A stretch of 64,000 nt of DNA, taken from contig JALHOG010000023.1 in the NCBI GenBank assembly GCA_022843125.1, forward strand, positions 1 to 64,000, written 5' to 3'. The stretch's first letter is position 1, and each line of letters begins with the position of its first letter. This document shows positions 1-7,216 of this stretch, one piece after another. The notes beneath the pieces are model-generated. The model was not told the DNA's origin. It saw only the letters and a program-made list of their open reading frames with translations, and did not search any database. The DNA comes from Ilumatobacteraceae bacterium (GTDB lineage Bacteria > Actinomycetota > Acidimicrobiia > Acidimicrobiales > Ilumatobacteraceae). Both the position numbers and the translations under genes were made by a program.

Positions 1-210
1 GTCCCGGCGCCGACCCCCGTGCAGCGCGCCGTCGCCGCCGCTGCGGCGATGCCGCCCGACGAGCCGGTCGTCTCCGACGTCGCGCCGCCTCCCCCCGACG
101 ACGAGGTCGACATGTCCGAGCTCACCGATGCCCCGCCCGAGACCGTGAAGACCCCACTCGACCGTCTCGCCGAGGCATTCCCCGGCTCCGAGCTCGTGGC
201 GGAAGACTGA
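1..210 (+). CDS. dnaX: DNA polymerase III subunit gamma/tau, C-terminal end (partial)
   Basis: The frame is open from base 1 and ends in a TGA at 208-210, so the 5' end lies outside the window. Only the last ~69 residues are visible: an Ala/Pro/Asp-rich, low-complexity tail followed by a short conserved-looking terminus (PLDRLAEAFPGSELVAED). A tail like this is typical of actinobacterial gamma/tau clamp-loader subunits, and recR begins 9 bp downstream, the classical neighbour of dnaX. The usual small ybaB/ebfC gene between dnaX and recR is absent here. The ATPase core cannot be checked, so the name rests on the tail and on synteny. Confidence 0.72.
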   Translation, partial: VPAPTPVQRAVAAAAAMPPDEPVVSDVAPPPPDDEVDMSELTDAPPETVKTPLDRLAEAFPGSELVAED

Positions 211-219
211 GCGCTCACC

Positions 220-828
220 ATGGCGAGCACCTACACCGCGCCGGTCCAGGCGCTGATCGACGAGCTCGGCCGGCTGCCTGGCATCGGGCCGAAGTCGGCC
301 CAGCGCATCGCGTTCCACCTGCTGAAGCTGCCCACCGAGGATGCCAACCGGTTGGCGCACGCGATCCGCGAAGCGAAGGACAAGGTGCGCTTCTGCGATC
401 GGTGCTTCAACGTGGCCGAGGGCCCGCTGTGCCCGATCTGCAGCGACGACCGTCGCGATCCCACCATCATCTGCGTCGTCGAGGAGTCGCGTGACATCGT
501 CGCGATCGAGAAGACCGGCGAGTTCCGCGGGCGCTACCACGTGTTGTTGGGCGTGATGAACCCGCTCGAAGGGATCGGTCCCGAGCAGCTCAAGGTGCGC
601 GAGCTCCTGCTGCGCCTCGAACCCGAAGGCGTCGAGGAGATCATCGTGTGCACCAACCCCAACACCGAGGGGGAGGTCACGGCGATGTACCTCGCCCGCA
701 TGCTCAAGCCGCTCGGGCTGAAGGTGACCCGCATCGCGTCCGGTCTCCCGGTCGGCGGCGACCTCGAGTACGCCGACGAACTCACCCTCGGTCGCGCCCT
801 CGAAGGCCGCCGCACGATCGACGCGTAA
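220..828 (+). CDS. recR: Recombination protein RecR
   Basis: 202 aa, the normal RecR length. RecR works with RecO (and RecF) to load RecA on gapped DNA in the cytoplasm. In order the protein shows a helix-hairpin-helix segment ([20 protein letters not shown], about residues 16-35), a four-cysteine zinc finger (Cys59, Cys62, Cys71, Cys74) and a Toprim domain with [10 protein letters not shown] and the conserved [14 protein letters not shown] segment. The ATG at 220 follows the dnaX stop by 9 bp, which indicates one transcript. The TAA stop lies inside a perfect 12-bp inverted repeat that overlaps the next promoter. Confidence 0.97.
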   Translation: MASTYTAPVQALIDELGRLPGIGPKSAQRIAFHLLKLPTEDANRLAHAIREAKDKVRFCDRCFNVAEGPLCPICSDDRRDPTIICVVEESRDIVAIEKTGEFRGRYHVLLGVMNPLEGIGPEQLKVRELLLRLEPEGVEEIIVCTNPNTEGEVTAMYLARMLKPLGLKVTRIASGLPVGGDLEYADELTLGRALEGRRTIDA

Positions 829-849
829 CGGTCTGGGCCAGACCGTTAC
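825..849. promoter_or_regulatory. Perfect 12-bp inverted repeat, operator candidate
   Basis: GTAACGGTCTGG at 825-836 and its exact complement CCAGACCGTTAC at 838-849 are separated by one base. The repeat begins 1 nt before the recR stop codon and its right arm overlaps the -10-like TACTCT (847-852) of the MBL-hydrolase gene. No T-tract follows, so an operator is favoured over an intrinsic terminator. The cognate regulator is unknown. Confidence 0.6.
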
Positions 850-852
850 TCT
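847..852 (+). promoter_or_regulatory. -10 box, probable leaderless start of the MBL gene
   Basis: TACTCT lies exactly 6 nt before the ATG at 859, which places the expected transcription start at or next to the first codon. There is no Shine-Dalgarno sequence, consistent with a leaderless mRNA. Confidence 0.5.
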
Positions 853-858
853 CGGGCC

Positions 859-1746
859 ATGGACGAGCTGTTCCTCACCGAGCGGGTGAGCGTGCTGATC
901 GGGGCGGACGGGGGGAGGTACCCGTCGGGGAACTCGCTCGTGGTGCGCGGTGACGGCGAAGCGGTGATCATCGACCCGTCGGTGACGGTGGTCGAGTCGG
1001 GCGGGGCACCCGTGGCGATCGACGCGGTGATCGTGTCGCACAGCCACGAAGACCATCTCGCCGGCAACGGGTTCTTCAGCGAGGCCCGTGTCCACATCCA
1101 TCACGACGATCTGCTCGGGGCGCGCAGCCTCGACGGGTTGATGGACGTCTACGGGCTCACGGGTGAGTCGGGCGCCGCGTTCAGCAAGCAGATCGTCGAG
1201 GAGTTCCACTACATGCCCCGGCCCGACGCGAGCGGGTTCTCCGACGGGCACGTGTGGGAGCTCGGCGGCGTCCACGTCGAAGCCGTGCATCTGCCGGGCC
1301 ACACCCGCGGCCACAGCGGCTTCCGGATCTCGGGCGGCGTGTTCTTCCTGTCCGACATCGACCTCACCGGGTTCGGCCCGTACTACGGCGACGTGTGGAG
1401 CGATCTGGAGGACTTCGAGCGGTCGCTCGCGGTGGTGCGCGACGAGGACGCCGACTACTACGTCACGTTCCATCACCGTGGCGTGATCGAGGGCCGGGAG
1501 CGGTTCCTCGAGCTGCTCGACGAGTTCGCCGCGGTCATCCCGCGGCGCCACGAGGCGATGCTCGAGTTCCTCGCGGAGCCACGTTCGATCGACGACATGG
1601 TCGAGCACCGCTTCATCTACCGCAAGCACGTCGAGCACGTGTTCGCGAACGATGTCGAGCGGCGCTGCGCCGGCATGCACCTGCAGCGCATGCTGGCGCG
1701 CGGCGAAGCGACCGAGGTCGAACCCGGTCGTTTCCAGGCCGTCTGA
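859..1746 (+). CDS. MBL-fold metallo-hydrolase
   Basis: 295 aa. Metallo-beta-lactamase fold hydrolase with the metal-binding signature SHSHEDH (His61, His63, Asp65, His66), a further His at LPGHTRGH (His148) and the metal-bridging Asp in FLSDIDL (about Asp166). A winged-helix-like C-terminal extension (from about residue 215) resembles LACTB2-type and glyoxalase-II-like members of the superfamily, which cleave thioesters or nucleic acids; the substrate cannot be told from sequence. There is no signal peptide, so it should be cytoplasmic. It follows recR but has its own promoter with a striking palindrome, so it is probably regulated separately. Confidence 0.88.
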   Translation: MDELFLTERVSVLIGADGGRYPSGNSLVVRGDGEAVIIDPSVTVVESGGAPVAIDAVIVSHSHEDHLAGNGFFSEARVHIHHDDLLGARSLDGLMDVYGLTGESGAAFSKQIVEEFHYMPRPDASGFSDGHVWELGGVHVEAVHLPGHTRGHSGFRISGGVFFLSDIDLTGFGPYYGDVWSDLEDFERSLAVVRDEDADYYVTFHHRGVIEGRERFLELLDEFAAVIPRRHEAMLEFLAEPRSIDDMVEHRFIYRKHVEHVFANDVERRCAGMHLQRMLARGEATEVEPGRFQAV

Positions 1747-1760
1747 GCCGGGCTGCGCCG

Positions 1761-1779
1761 GACCCGATCAGGTCGGGTT
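1761..1779. terminator. Possible short hairpin between convergent genes
   Basis: ACCCGA (1762-1767) and TCGGGT (1773-1778) can form a 6-bp stem with a 5-nt loop over the stop codon of the minus-strand gene. It has no clear T-run, so it is only a weak bidirectional terminator candidate between the convergent MBL and DUF1876 genes. Confidence 0.3.
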
Positions 1780-2034
1780 GTGGGGGAAGTCCTCGATCAT
1801 CCGCCAGGCGTCCTGGCTGAGATGGTGGGCGAGGTCATAGAGGGCGCGTGCGGTGGCGAGCTCTTCGCCGATCTGCGGGAGGGCCGGATCGCCCGGGTTG
1901 CGCCGGGACCGGCCGACACCAGCGAGCGAGCGATCGCCGGCCTCGAGATGCGCGGTCACTTCGCAGTGATCGCCGTCCTCGCGCAGTTCGAGACGCACGT
2001 CCCAGTGGCGGGTTGCGGTTGTCATGCCACCCAT
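1768..2034 (-). CDS. DUF1876 family protein
   Basis: About 88 aa small cytoplasmic protein. The core WDVRLELREDGDHCEV then LATARALYDLAHHLS matches the actinobacterial DUF1876 family, whose function is unknown. The start is ambiguous: the ATG at 2034 has GGGAGG only 3 nt upstream, the ATG at 2025 has it 12 nt upstream, and a GTG at 2055 also opens the frame. The family usually begins a few residues before the first Trp, which favours 2034 or 2025. It is convergent with the MBL gene and stands alone. Confidence 0.72.
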   Translation of the reverse strand: MGGMTTATRHWDVRLELREDGDHCEVTAHLEAGDRSLAGVGRSRRNPGDPALPQIGEELATARALYDLAHHLSQDAWRMIEDFPHNPT

Positions 2035-2090
2035 CGTCCTCCCGTCAGCGCCCACACACCAGGGCCGAATGCCCGCGACAGCGGGTCCGG

Positions 2091-2954
2091 TCAGTCGCTG
2101 ACGGCCGCGACGTACTCGGCGATCCTGGCGAGATGACCGTCGACGTCGGTGGGCCCGGCGTTGTGGGTGGCGATCGCCATGTGCGTCGCCCCGAGCTCAC
2201 CCCATTTGGCGGCGTGGCCACGCCACCGGTCGGGGTCGCCGCCGGCGTACTGGGCCTGGGCCCTGATCTCGAAGCCGTCCCACGGCATCCCGGCGCCGGC
2301 CCGCATGCGCTGCAGCTCGGCGATGCGCTCGGCCGTCTTGTCGTTCGGGCTCCCGAGCGGCATCCAGCCGTCGCCGAGTCGTGCGCACCGTTCGAGCAGG
2401 GCGGGTGCCGACCCGCCGAACAGCACGGGGATCGGTGCGGTCGGACGGGGCAGGATGCTGGCGTGTTCGAAGCGGTGGAACTCGCCGTGGAAGCTGAACA
2501 CGTCCTCGGTCCACAGCCGTCGCATCAGCTCGACCTGCTCGGCCTGGCGACGACCGCGGGTGTGGAAGTCCTCGTTGAGTGCGTCGTACTCGACGGTGTT
2601 CCAGCCGACGCCGACACCGAGCCGCAGCCGATCACCGGAGAGGATCGCGATCTCGGCGGCCTGCTTGGCGACGAGCGTTGCCTGCCGTTGCGGGAGGATG
2701 AGCACTGCCGTCACCAGCTCGACCCGCGTGGTGCACGCCGCCAGGAAGCCGAACAGCACCATCGGTTCGTGGAACGCCACGTTCGAGTCGTACGGCCCCT
2801 CGAACCCACCCGGGCGGTTGCGGTCGACGCCCACCACGTGGTCGTAGATCAGCAGGTGGGTGACACCCAACTCTTCGGCGCCCTGGGCGAAGGCCCGGAT
2901 CGCGCCGGGGTCACTGCCGATCTCGTGGTGCGGGATGACTGCGCCGATCTCCAT
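2091..2954 (-). CDS. LLM-class (F420-dependent type) oxidoreductase
   Basis: 287 aa, the usual length of a luciferase-like monooxygenase/F420-dependent oxidoreductase (TIGR03619-like). It shows the N-terminal strand MEIGAVIPHHEIG, AEELGVTHLLIYDHVVG, the conserved LILPQRQATLVAKQAAEI and RLRLGVGVGWNTVEYDAL (cofactor-binding barrel strand), and LLERCARLGDGWMPLG. Members use reduced F420 or flavin to act on varied substrates, so the reaction is not predictable. The ATG at 2954 gives the standard N-terminus; the open frame runs much further upstream only because stops are rare at this GC content. The gene lies downstream of the cupin and DUF2207 genes on the same strand. Confidence 0.88.
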   Translation of the reverse strand: MEIGAVIPHHEIGSDPGAIRAFAQGAEELGVTHLLIYDHVVGVDRNRPGGFEGPYDSNVAFHEPMVLFGFLAACTTRVELVTAVLILPQRQATLVAKQAAEIAILSGDRLRLGVGVGWNTVEYDALNEDFHTRGRRQAEQVELMRRLWTEDVFSFHGEFHRFEHASILPRPTAPIPVLFGGSAPALLERCARLGDGWMPLGSPNDKTAERIAELQRMRAGAGMPWDGFEIRAQAQYAGGDPDRWRGHAAKWGELGATHMAIATHNAGPTDVDGHLARIAEYVAAVSD

Positions 2955-3012
2955 GTGGCCATGAGTAGCACGCTGACGAGGAGCGCCAACTACCCGCACA
3001 GCCGGCGGGGCA

Positions 3013-4809
3013 TCACCAGGATCCGCCTCGACCGCCGCCACCGCCGCCACCCACCCGGCCGCCGCGGAAGCCGCCGCGGCTCCCTCCCGAACCCGTGCTC
3101 GACGACGGCGGCTTGGTGCGGCTCGCGGTGATCGAGGGTGCACGTCCGGCGACGATGATCGGACCGACCGACGCACGCGCCGGCGCCGGCACATTGGCCC
3201 GCTCGAGCGCACGACTCCAGGCGTCGGCCTCGCCGAGCGCGACGGCCCAGCCGCTGTACTCACGAAGCAGCCCCTTCGACCACGCCCACTCGACGTGCTG
3301 TCCCTCGCTGGCGTGGAGGAAGCGACGGAACGATTCGGAACGCAACGCCAATGCCGATCCCTGTGCGCTGCGCGCCGGGAGCAGGGCTCGGTAGACGACG
3401 TACGCGGCGACCGCGGGGAAGACGAAGCCGGCCGCCAGCGCGACGGGCCACGATCGGAACAGGCCGAGCAGCGCCGAGGCCGCACCGCCGAACATGAAGA
3501 TCATGAATCCGCCGAAGACGATCGCTCCGAACGGCGACACCTTCGACCCGATGCCGAGGCCGCTGCCCGGCGGGAGGTGGCGCCACCAACCACTGGTCGC
3601 GATCTGGGCGCGCTGCGTCGCCGCGATCTGGGACCATGCTGCCGCGAACTTGGGGTCGTAGGTCCCGGTGACATATGGGTCCTTGCCGGCGAGCAACGCA
3701 GCGAGCAGCGCGGCGTCGTTCTGGTCGAGCGTGTGCCGCTTCGGCCCGCTCCCGATCGACAGCTTGCCGCCCTCCGCCGACAGCTCGATGGCCTCCCTCC
3801 CCGCGAGGCCCGACAACCAGGCCTGGACGGTCTCGTCGCCGACCTGCTCGGTGAGCAGCACCGCGGCCTCCCACGGTTCGATGCCCTTCGGCGGTGCGAA
3901 CTCGATGGTGGCGAGCGCGCCGAGCTCATCATCGGGGACGAGCGTCACCGGCGGCGGCGGCGCAACCGTGCCGTCGAGGCGGGGAGCAGCGAGCGTGCCG
4001 TACGCGGCGTCTGCCGCTCCGCCGGCGAACACCTCGTTGCGCCCCCGCCGCCGCGCCCAACGGTAGATCGGGAGCGATCCGGCGACGCCGAGCCCGGCGA
4101 TGCCGAGCGTGAGCGGTAGGCGACCGTTCTGCTCGCGCCGGCTCGGCGCCGGAGGAGGTTCGACGGCGGCCGCTCCGACATCGACACCGACGATCGTGCC
4201 GTCGATGGTCACGCCGTCGAACGGCGCCAGCGGAGCGATGACGGCCCGATACGCGCCGTCGCCCTCCACGATCTCGCACCGGTCGCTGCTGTCTGCGGGC
4301 CCGGCGAAGCAGTTGACGTCGTCGAGCTCGAACCCGGTGATCACGACCTCGAAGCGGTCGCGTTCGAACTCGTCACCGTCGAGGAGGTCGAGGGCGAGCA
4401 GGCCACGATCGAGCTGCGCCTGCGGGAGGGTGTACGACAGCGTGTACCGGTGCTGGCCGGTGATCGTGATGTCGGGGTCTCCGATGCGGATGCGGGTCTC
4501 GGCGCCCATGTTCACGACCGACAGGTCATCGGGCGCATCCGGTGAGGCGGCGACGACCTCGATCGGTACACCGAAGTCGTTCGGCACGAAACGCTCATGA
4601 CCGCGCCGCTCGTTGCTGCCGAAGTCCTGGTCGATCGTCTCGGTGATGCGGACCCCGTCGACGCCGGCAGGCTCGACGACGACGTGCCAGCTGTCGAACC
4701 GTTCCGGGTGCGACCCGGCGCCGATCACGCCGACCCCGGCGAGCGCGGTCGTTCCACCGACCGCCGTGACGACCACGGCGTGACGCACCTTCGAGATCCG
4801 CCCGAGCAT
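3013..4809 (-). CDS. DUF2207 domain membrane protein
   Basis: 598 aa. An N-terminal hydrophobic segment (about residues 10-30, signal or anchor) is followed by an extracytoplasmic beta-rich DUF2207 domain, a membrane span around 232-250, a cytoplasmic helical stretch, two close C-terminal spans (about 435-475) and a Gly-rich tail ending GGRGGSW, all typical of DUF2207 proteins. Function is unknown; the family is found in bacterial membranes. The ATG at 4809 lies just after the cupin stop at 4814, so the two genes are co-transcribed and probably translationally coupled. Confidence 0.85.
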   Translation of the reverse strand: MLGRISKVRHAVVVTAVGGTTALAGVGVIGAGSHPERFDSWHVVVEPAGVDGVRITETIDQDFGSNERRGHERFVPNDFGVPIEVVAASPDAPDDLSVVNMGAETRIRIGDPDITITGQHRYTLSYTLPQAQLDRGLLALDLLDGDEFERDRFEVVITGFELDDVNCFAGPADSSDRCEIVEGDGAYRAVIAPLAPFDGVTIDGTIVGVDVGAAAVEPPPAPSRREQNGRLPLTLGIAGLGVAGSLPIYRWARRRGRNEVFAGGAADAAYGTLAAPRLDGTVAPPPPVTLVPDDELGALATIEFAPPKGIEPWEAAVLLTEQVGDETVQAWLSGLAGREAIELSAEGGKLSIGSGPKRHTLDQNDAALLAALLAGKDPYVTGTYDPKFAAAWSQIAATQRAQIATSGWWRHLPPGSGLGIGSKVSPFGAIVFGGFMIFMFGGAASALLGLFRSWPVALAAGFVFPAVAAYVVYRALLPARSAQGSALALRSESFRRFLHASEGQHVEWAWSKGLLREYSGWAVALGEADAWSRALERANVPAPARASVGPIIVAGRAPSITASRTKPPSSSTGSGGSRGGFRGGRVGGGGGGGRGGSW

Positions 4810-4813
4810 GAGC

Positions 4814-5257
4814 TCAGTCTGGCGCGGCCGGCACTGCGCCGGGGCGCCATTGCGGTGGTGCGAGCTCGAACCCGGCGAACTCGAAGCCGGGCATCACCGT
4901 GCAACTCACCAGCGTGAAGTCGCCGAGCGACACGGCCGACTGCCAGGCGCCTGCGGGCACCAGCAGCTGGGGGTGCTCACCGGCATCGAGATCGGCGCCG
5001 AGCGTGTGGTGCTCGGGCGCACAGCCGCCGTCGGCGGCGATCGACAGCCGCAGCGGGGCTCCGGCGTGGAAGAACCAGATCTCATCGGCATCGACGCGGT
5101 GCCAGTGCGACCGTTCACCGGCGCGCAGCAGGAAGTGGATCGCCGTGCCGATCGCCCGGCCGTCCGGGCCGGGCGCGCCGCGCCAGGTCTCGGCGTAGTG
5201 GCCACCCTCGGGATGCGGTCGCAGCCCGAGGTGCTCGATGATCGCTCCCGCGTCCAT
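4814..5257 (-). CDS. DUF985/cupin_5 family protein
   Basis: 147 aa small cupin. LRPHPEGGHYAETWR, the SHWHRVDADEIWFFHAG motif and LVPAGAWQSA are characteristic of the DUF985 (cupin_5) family, a single beta-barrel. Metal or substrate is not known for this subgroup. The ATG at 5257 is preceded at 6 nt by TACGAT, an almost perfect actinobacterial -10 box, so the mRNA probably begins at the start codon. It is the first gene of a minus-strand unit with the DUF2207 gene, and diverges from the small ORF at 5347 and the PycTM gene. Confidence 0.88.
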   Translation of the reverse strand: MDAGAIIEHLGLRPHPEGGHYAETWRGAPGPDGRAIGTAIHFLLRAGERSHWHRVDADEIWFFHAGAPLRLSIAADGGCAPEHHTLGADLDAGEHPQLLVPAGAWQSAVSLGDFTLVSCTVMPGFEFAGFELAPPQWRPGAVPAAPD

Positions 5258-5263
5258 CCGGTG

Positions 5264-5269
5264 ATCGTA
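5264..5269 (-). promoter_or_regulatory. -10 box of the cupin gene (leaderless)
   Basis: On the minus strand TACGAT is followed by six bases and then the ATG at 5257. The same box and spacing precede guanine deaminase. Confidence 0.55.
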
Positions 5270-5346
5270 GGGGTGGGGTTGTCCCCACCTTCGACACGCC
5301 CGCTCGCTCCATCGCCCAGCGGTGCGCCGACCGTCACGATGGGGCC

Positions 5347-5484
5347 ATGGTCGAGGGCGCCTCCACGCTGATGCAGTTGTTCTTCCTCGCTGCGACGGCT
5401 GCGGCGGTGCTCGGGCTCACTCCGTCGCGGCCCCGATCCGACCAGGGAACGACGGCGACCCCGCCACGTTCGCGACCCCGGTGA
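5347..5484 (+). CDS. Possible 45-aa membrane peptide
   Basis: An ATG frame of 45 codons with a hydrophobic helix (LMQLFFLAATAAAVLGL, residues 8-24) followed by a basic Pro/Arg-rich tail. CACGAT lies 6 nt before the ATG, in the same arrangement as the leaderless promoters of neighbouring genes. No family is recognised. It lies 83 bp before the PycTM gene and may be a small membrane partner, or may be chance. Confidence 0.3.
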   Translation: MVEGASTLMQLFFLAATAAAVLGLTPSRPRSDQGTTATPPRSRPR

Positions 5485-5553
5485 ACGCCGGCACCTTGCC
5501 CCACCGCAACTCGTTCGTCATCCCACGTTCACCTGGCGGCCACCCGCCCGCCG

Positions 5554-5559
5554 TATCGT
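5554..5559 (+). promoter_or_regulatory. -10-like box of the PycTM gene
   Basis: TATCGT lies 8 nt before the GTG start at 5568, and no Shine-Dalgarno sequence is present. Confidence 0.4.
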
Positions 5560-5567
5560 CGCCCGCC

Positions 5568-6131
5568 GTGCTCGACCCTGAACGTCTCCATTCGCCGATC
5601 GACGAGCGCAGCGTCGAGGCGCCGGTGGACGACGCGATCGCACTCACCACGTCGATCTACATGTTGCGCACCACACAGCAGCACCACGTCCAGCTCAGTG
5701 CGATGGCGGATCTCAAGGCGAACATCTTGATCACGGCGTCGTCGATCCTGCTGTCGGTCATCATCGCCCTGTCGACCGACGACGACTTCCAGGTCAGTCT
5801 CGCGGTGCTCGCAGGCGGCACCGTCGTCGGTCTGTTCTTCGCCGTCGTGGCGGTGGTGCCCAAGTTCGGCCGCCGCAGCGGCGCCGGTGCCGGCTTCAAC
5901 CCGTTGTTCTTCGGGTCGTTCGCCCACGTGAGCGAGGACGAGTACCTCGAGCGCATGATCGTGCTGGCCCGTGACCCGCGAGCGATCCTGGCTGCGCAGG
6001 TCCGCGACATCCATCAACTCGGGCGCTACCTCGAGACGCGCAAGTACCGCTGGTTGCGGGTCGCCTACGGCTGTTTCCTGCTGGGTCTGATCGGTGGCGG
6101 CGTGGTCGAGATCGTCACCCGGTCGACGTGA
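5568..6131 (+). CDS. PycTM (DUF5706)-type Pycsar effector-like membrane protein
   Basis: 187 aa from the GTG at 5568. The signature ADLKANILITASSILLSVII with the preceding QLSAMAD is the hallmark of the PycTM/DUF5706 domain, which in Pycsar anti-phage systems senses cyclic pyrimidine nucleotides and disrupts the membrane. Membrane spans lie at about 54-71, 80-103 and 165-183, with a charged helical stretch between (SEDEYLERMIVLARD). The adjacent genes do not encode a pyrimidine cyclase; downstream lie esterases on the opposite strand. It is therefore an orphan homologue, and a defence role is inference. The open frame extends upstream to 5322, but the -10 box and the domain boundary favour 5568. 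Confidence 0.75.
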   Translation: MLDPERLHSPIDERSVEAPVDDAIALTTSIYMLRTTQQHHVQLSAMADLKANILITASSILLSVIIALSTDDDFQVSLAVLAGGTVVGLFFAVVAVVPKFGRRSGAGAGFNPLFFGSFAHVSEDEYLERMIVLARDPRAILAAQVRDIHQLGRYLETRKYRWLRVAYGCFLLGLIGGGVVEIVTRST

Positions 6132-6150
6132 CCCTGCACGACCTGACCGG

Positions 6151-7173
6151 TCAGAGCCGGAACTGGCTGAGGAACGCCCACCCGTCGACGGTGGCGTCGA
6201 GCGGCCACTCGGGTGCCCGTGGCCACAGGTGGCCGCCGTTGACCATCTCGACGAGCGACAGCACGATGTCGCCGTCACAGCCGGCGTAGGTGCGTCGCAC
6301 CATCTGGGTGCCGAACGCCGTGTCGGTCGGCACCGAGTCGCAACTCCAATCGGTCGCGAACTGCGCGACCTCGGCGGGGATGTTCGACGTGAACAGCTCG
6401 CTCGGGAGGTCGCCCGTGCCGATCAGGACCGACCGTCCGTCACCCGTGTAGGGCACGAAGTCGTCGGCGGTGCCGTGGAACGCCAGGTACGGCACGGGGC
6501 GCACCGGGGTGCAGGTGTCGGGGTGCGACAGCCCGCCGACCGAGATCGCTGCGGCGATGCGGTCGGCCATCTCGCACACGAGCCGAGACGTGAAGAAGCC
6601 GCCGTGCGCCATGCCGACCATGTAGAGACGACCGGAGTCGCCACACCAGTTCACGACGATCTCGTCCATGAGCGCCCGGGCGAAGGCGATGTCGTCGTGC
6701 GCCGGATCGGGAGGGCTGGTGACGAGTTGCCAGGCGGTTCGGGCATCGCCGGCGTTGGGGACGCCGGTCGGTTGGACGACGATGAAGCCCTCGGTCTCCG
6801 CCAGTTGCTCGAGCCCGGTCAGCCGTGCCTGCGTGGCGCCGTCGGACCCGAGTGCGTGCCAGCTGAACACGACCGGCACCCGCGCCCCGGTGAAGGTCGG
6901 CGGCACGGCGATCCGGACGGGATGGACGGCACCGCCTGCGTCGAGCGTGATGTTCTGGACGCCGATCGGCACGCCGGCGCAGGCGGGGTCGGGAAAGAGG
7001 TCGTCCGGGCCGACACCGATTGCGGGCGCCGTGGTGGGCGCTGGCACGAGGCTCGGCCGAGTGTCGGGCCGGCACGCCCCGAGCCCGACGCAGAGCACGC
7101 CAGCGAGTGCCGCCCGTCGGATCACCGCGGCCGGGGGCCACCCGCTACGGCGGCGTCTCATCGGGCGGACCAT
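6151..7173 (-). CDS. LpqC/feruloyl-esterase-like alpha/beta hydrolase, nucleophile Ser replaced by Ala
   Basis: 340 aa secreted lipoprotein-like protein: basic N-terminus, hydrophobic stretch and a VGLGAC lipobox-like end, a short linker, then an alpha/beta hydrolase of the PHB-depolymerase/feruloyl esterase (LpqC) type. The nucleophile elbow reads YMVGMAHGGFF, so the expected GxSxG Ser is Ala (codon GCG). The acid and base segments remain (HGTADDFVPY, NGGHLWP). The downstream paralogue at 7217 keeps GMSNGG with codon TCG, one base different. This looks like a pseudoenzyme or a binding protein. Starts at 7173 and 7161 are both possible. Its stop lies in the palindrome CTGACCGGTCAG (6143-6154) shared with the convergent PycTM gene end. 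Confidence 0.85.
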   Translation of the reverse strand: MVRPMRRRRSGWPPAAVIRRAALAGVLCVGLGACRPDTRPSLVPAPTTAPAIGVGPDDLFPDPACAGVPIGVQNITLDAGGAVHPVRIAVPPTFTGARVPVVFSWHALGSDGATQARLTGLEQLAETEGFIVVQPTGVPNAGDARTAWQLVTSPPDPAHDDIAFARALMDEIVVNWCGDSGRLYMVGMAHGGFFTSRLVCEMADRIAAAISVGGLSHPDTCTPVRPVPYLAFHGTADDFVPYTGDGRSVLIGTGDLPSELFTSNIPAEVAQFATDWSCDSVPTDTAFGTQMVRRTYAGCDGDIVLSLVEMVNGGHLWPRAPEWPLDATVDGWAFLSQFRL

Positions 7174-7216
7174 CGGCCCGAGTCTGGCATGCCGCCCTGC
7201 CGGATCGGTCGTCGAC

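Noticed and set aside
1848-3131. Long plus-strand frame across the DUF1876 and oxidoreductase genes
   Set aside because: It is the antisense of recognised genes and has no domain or start signal of its own.
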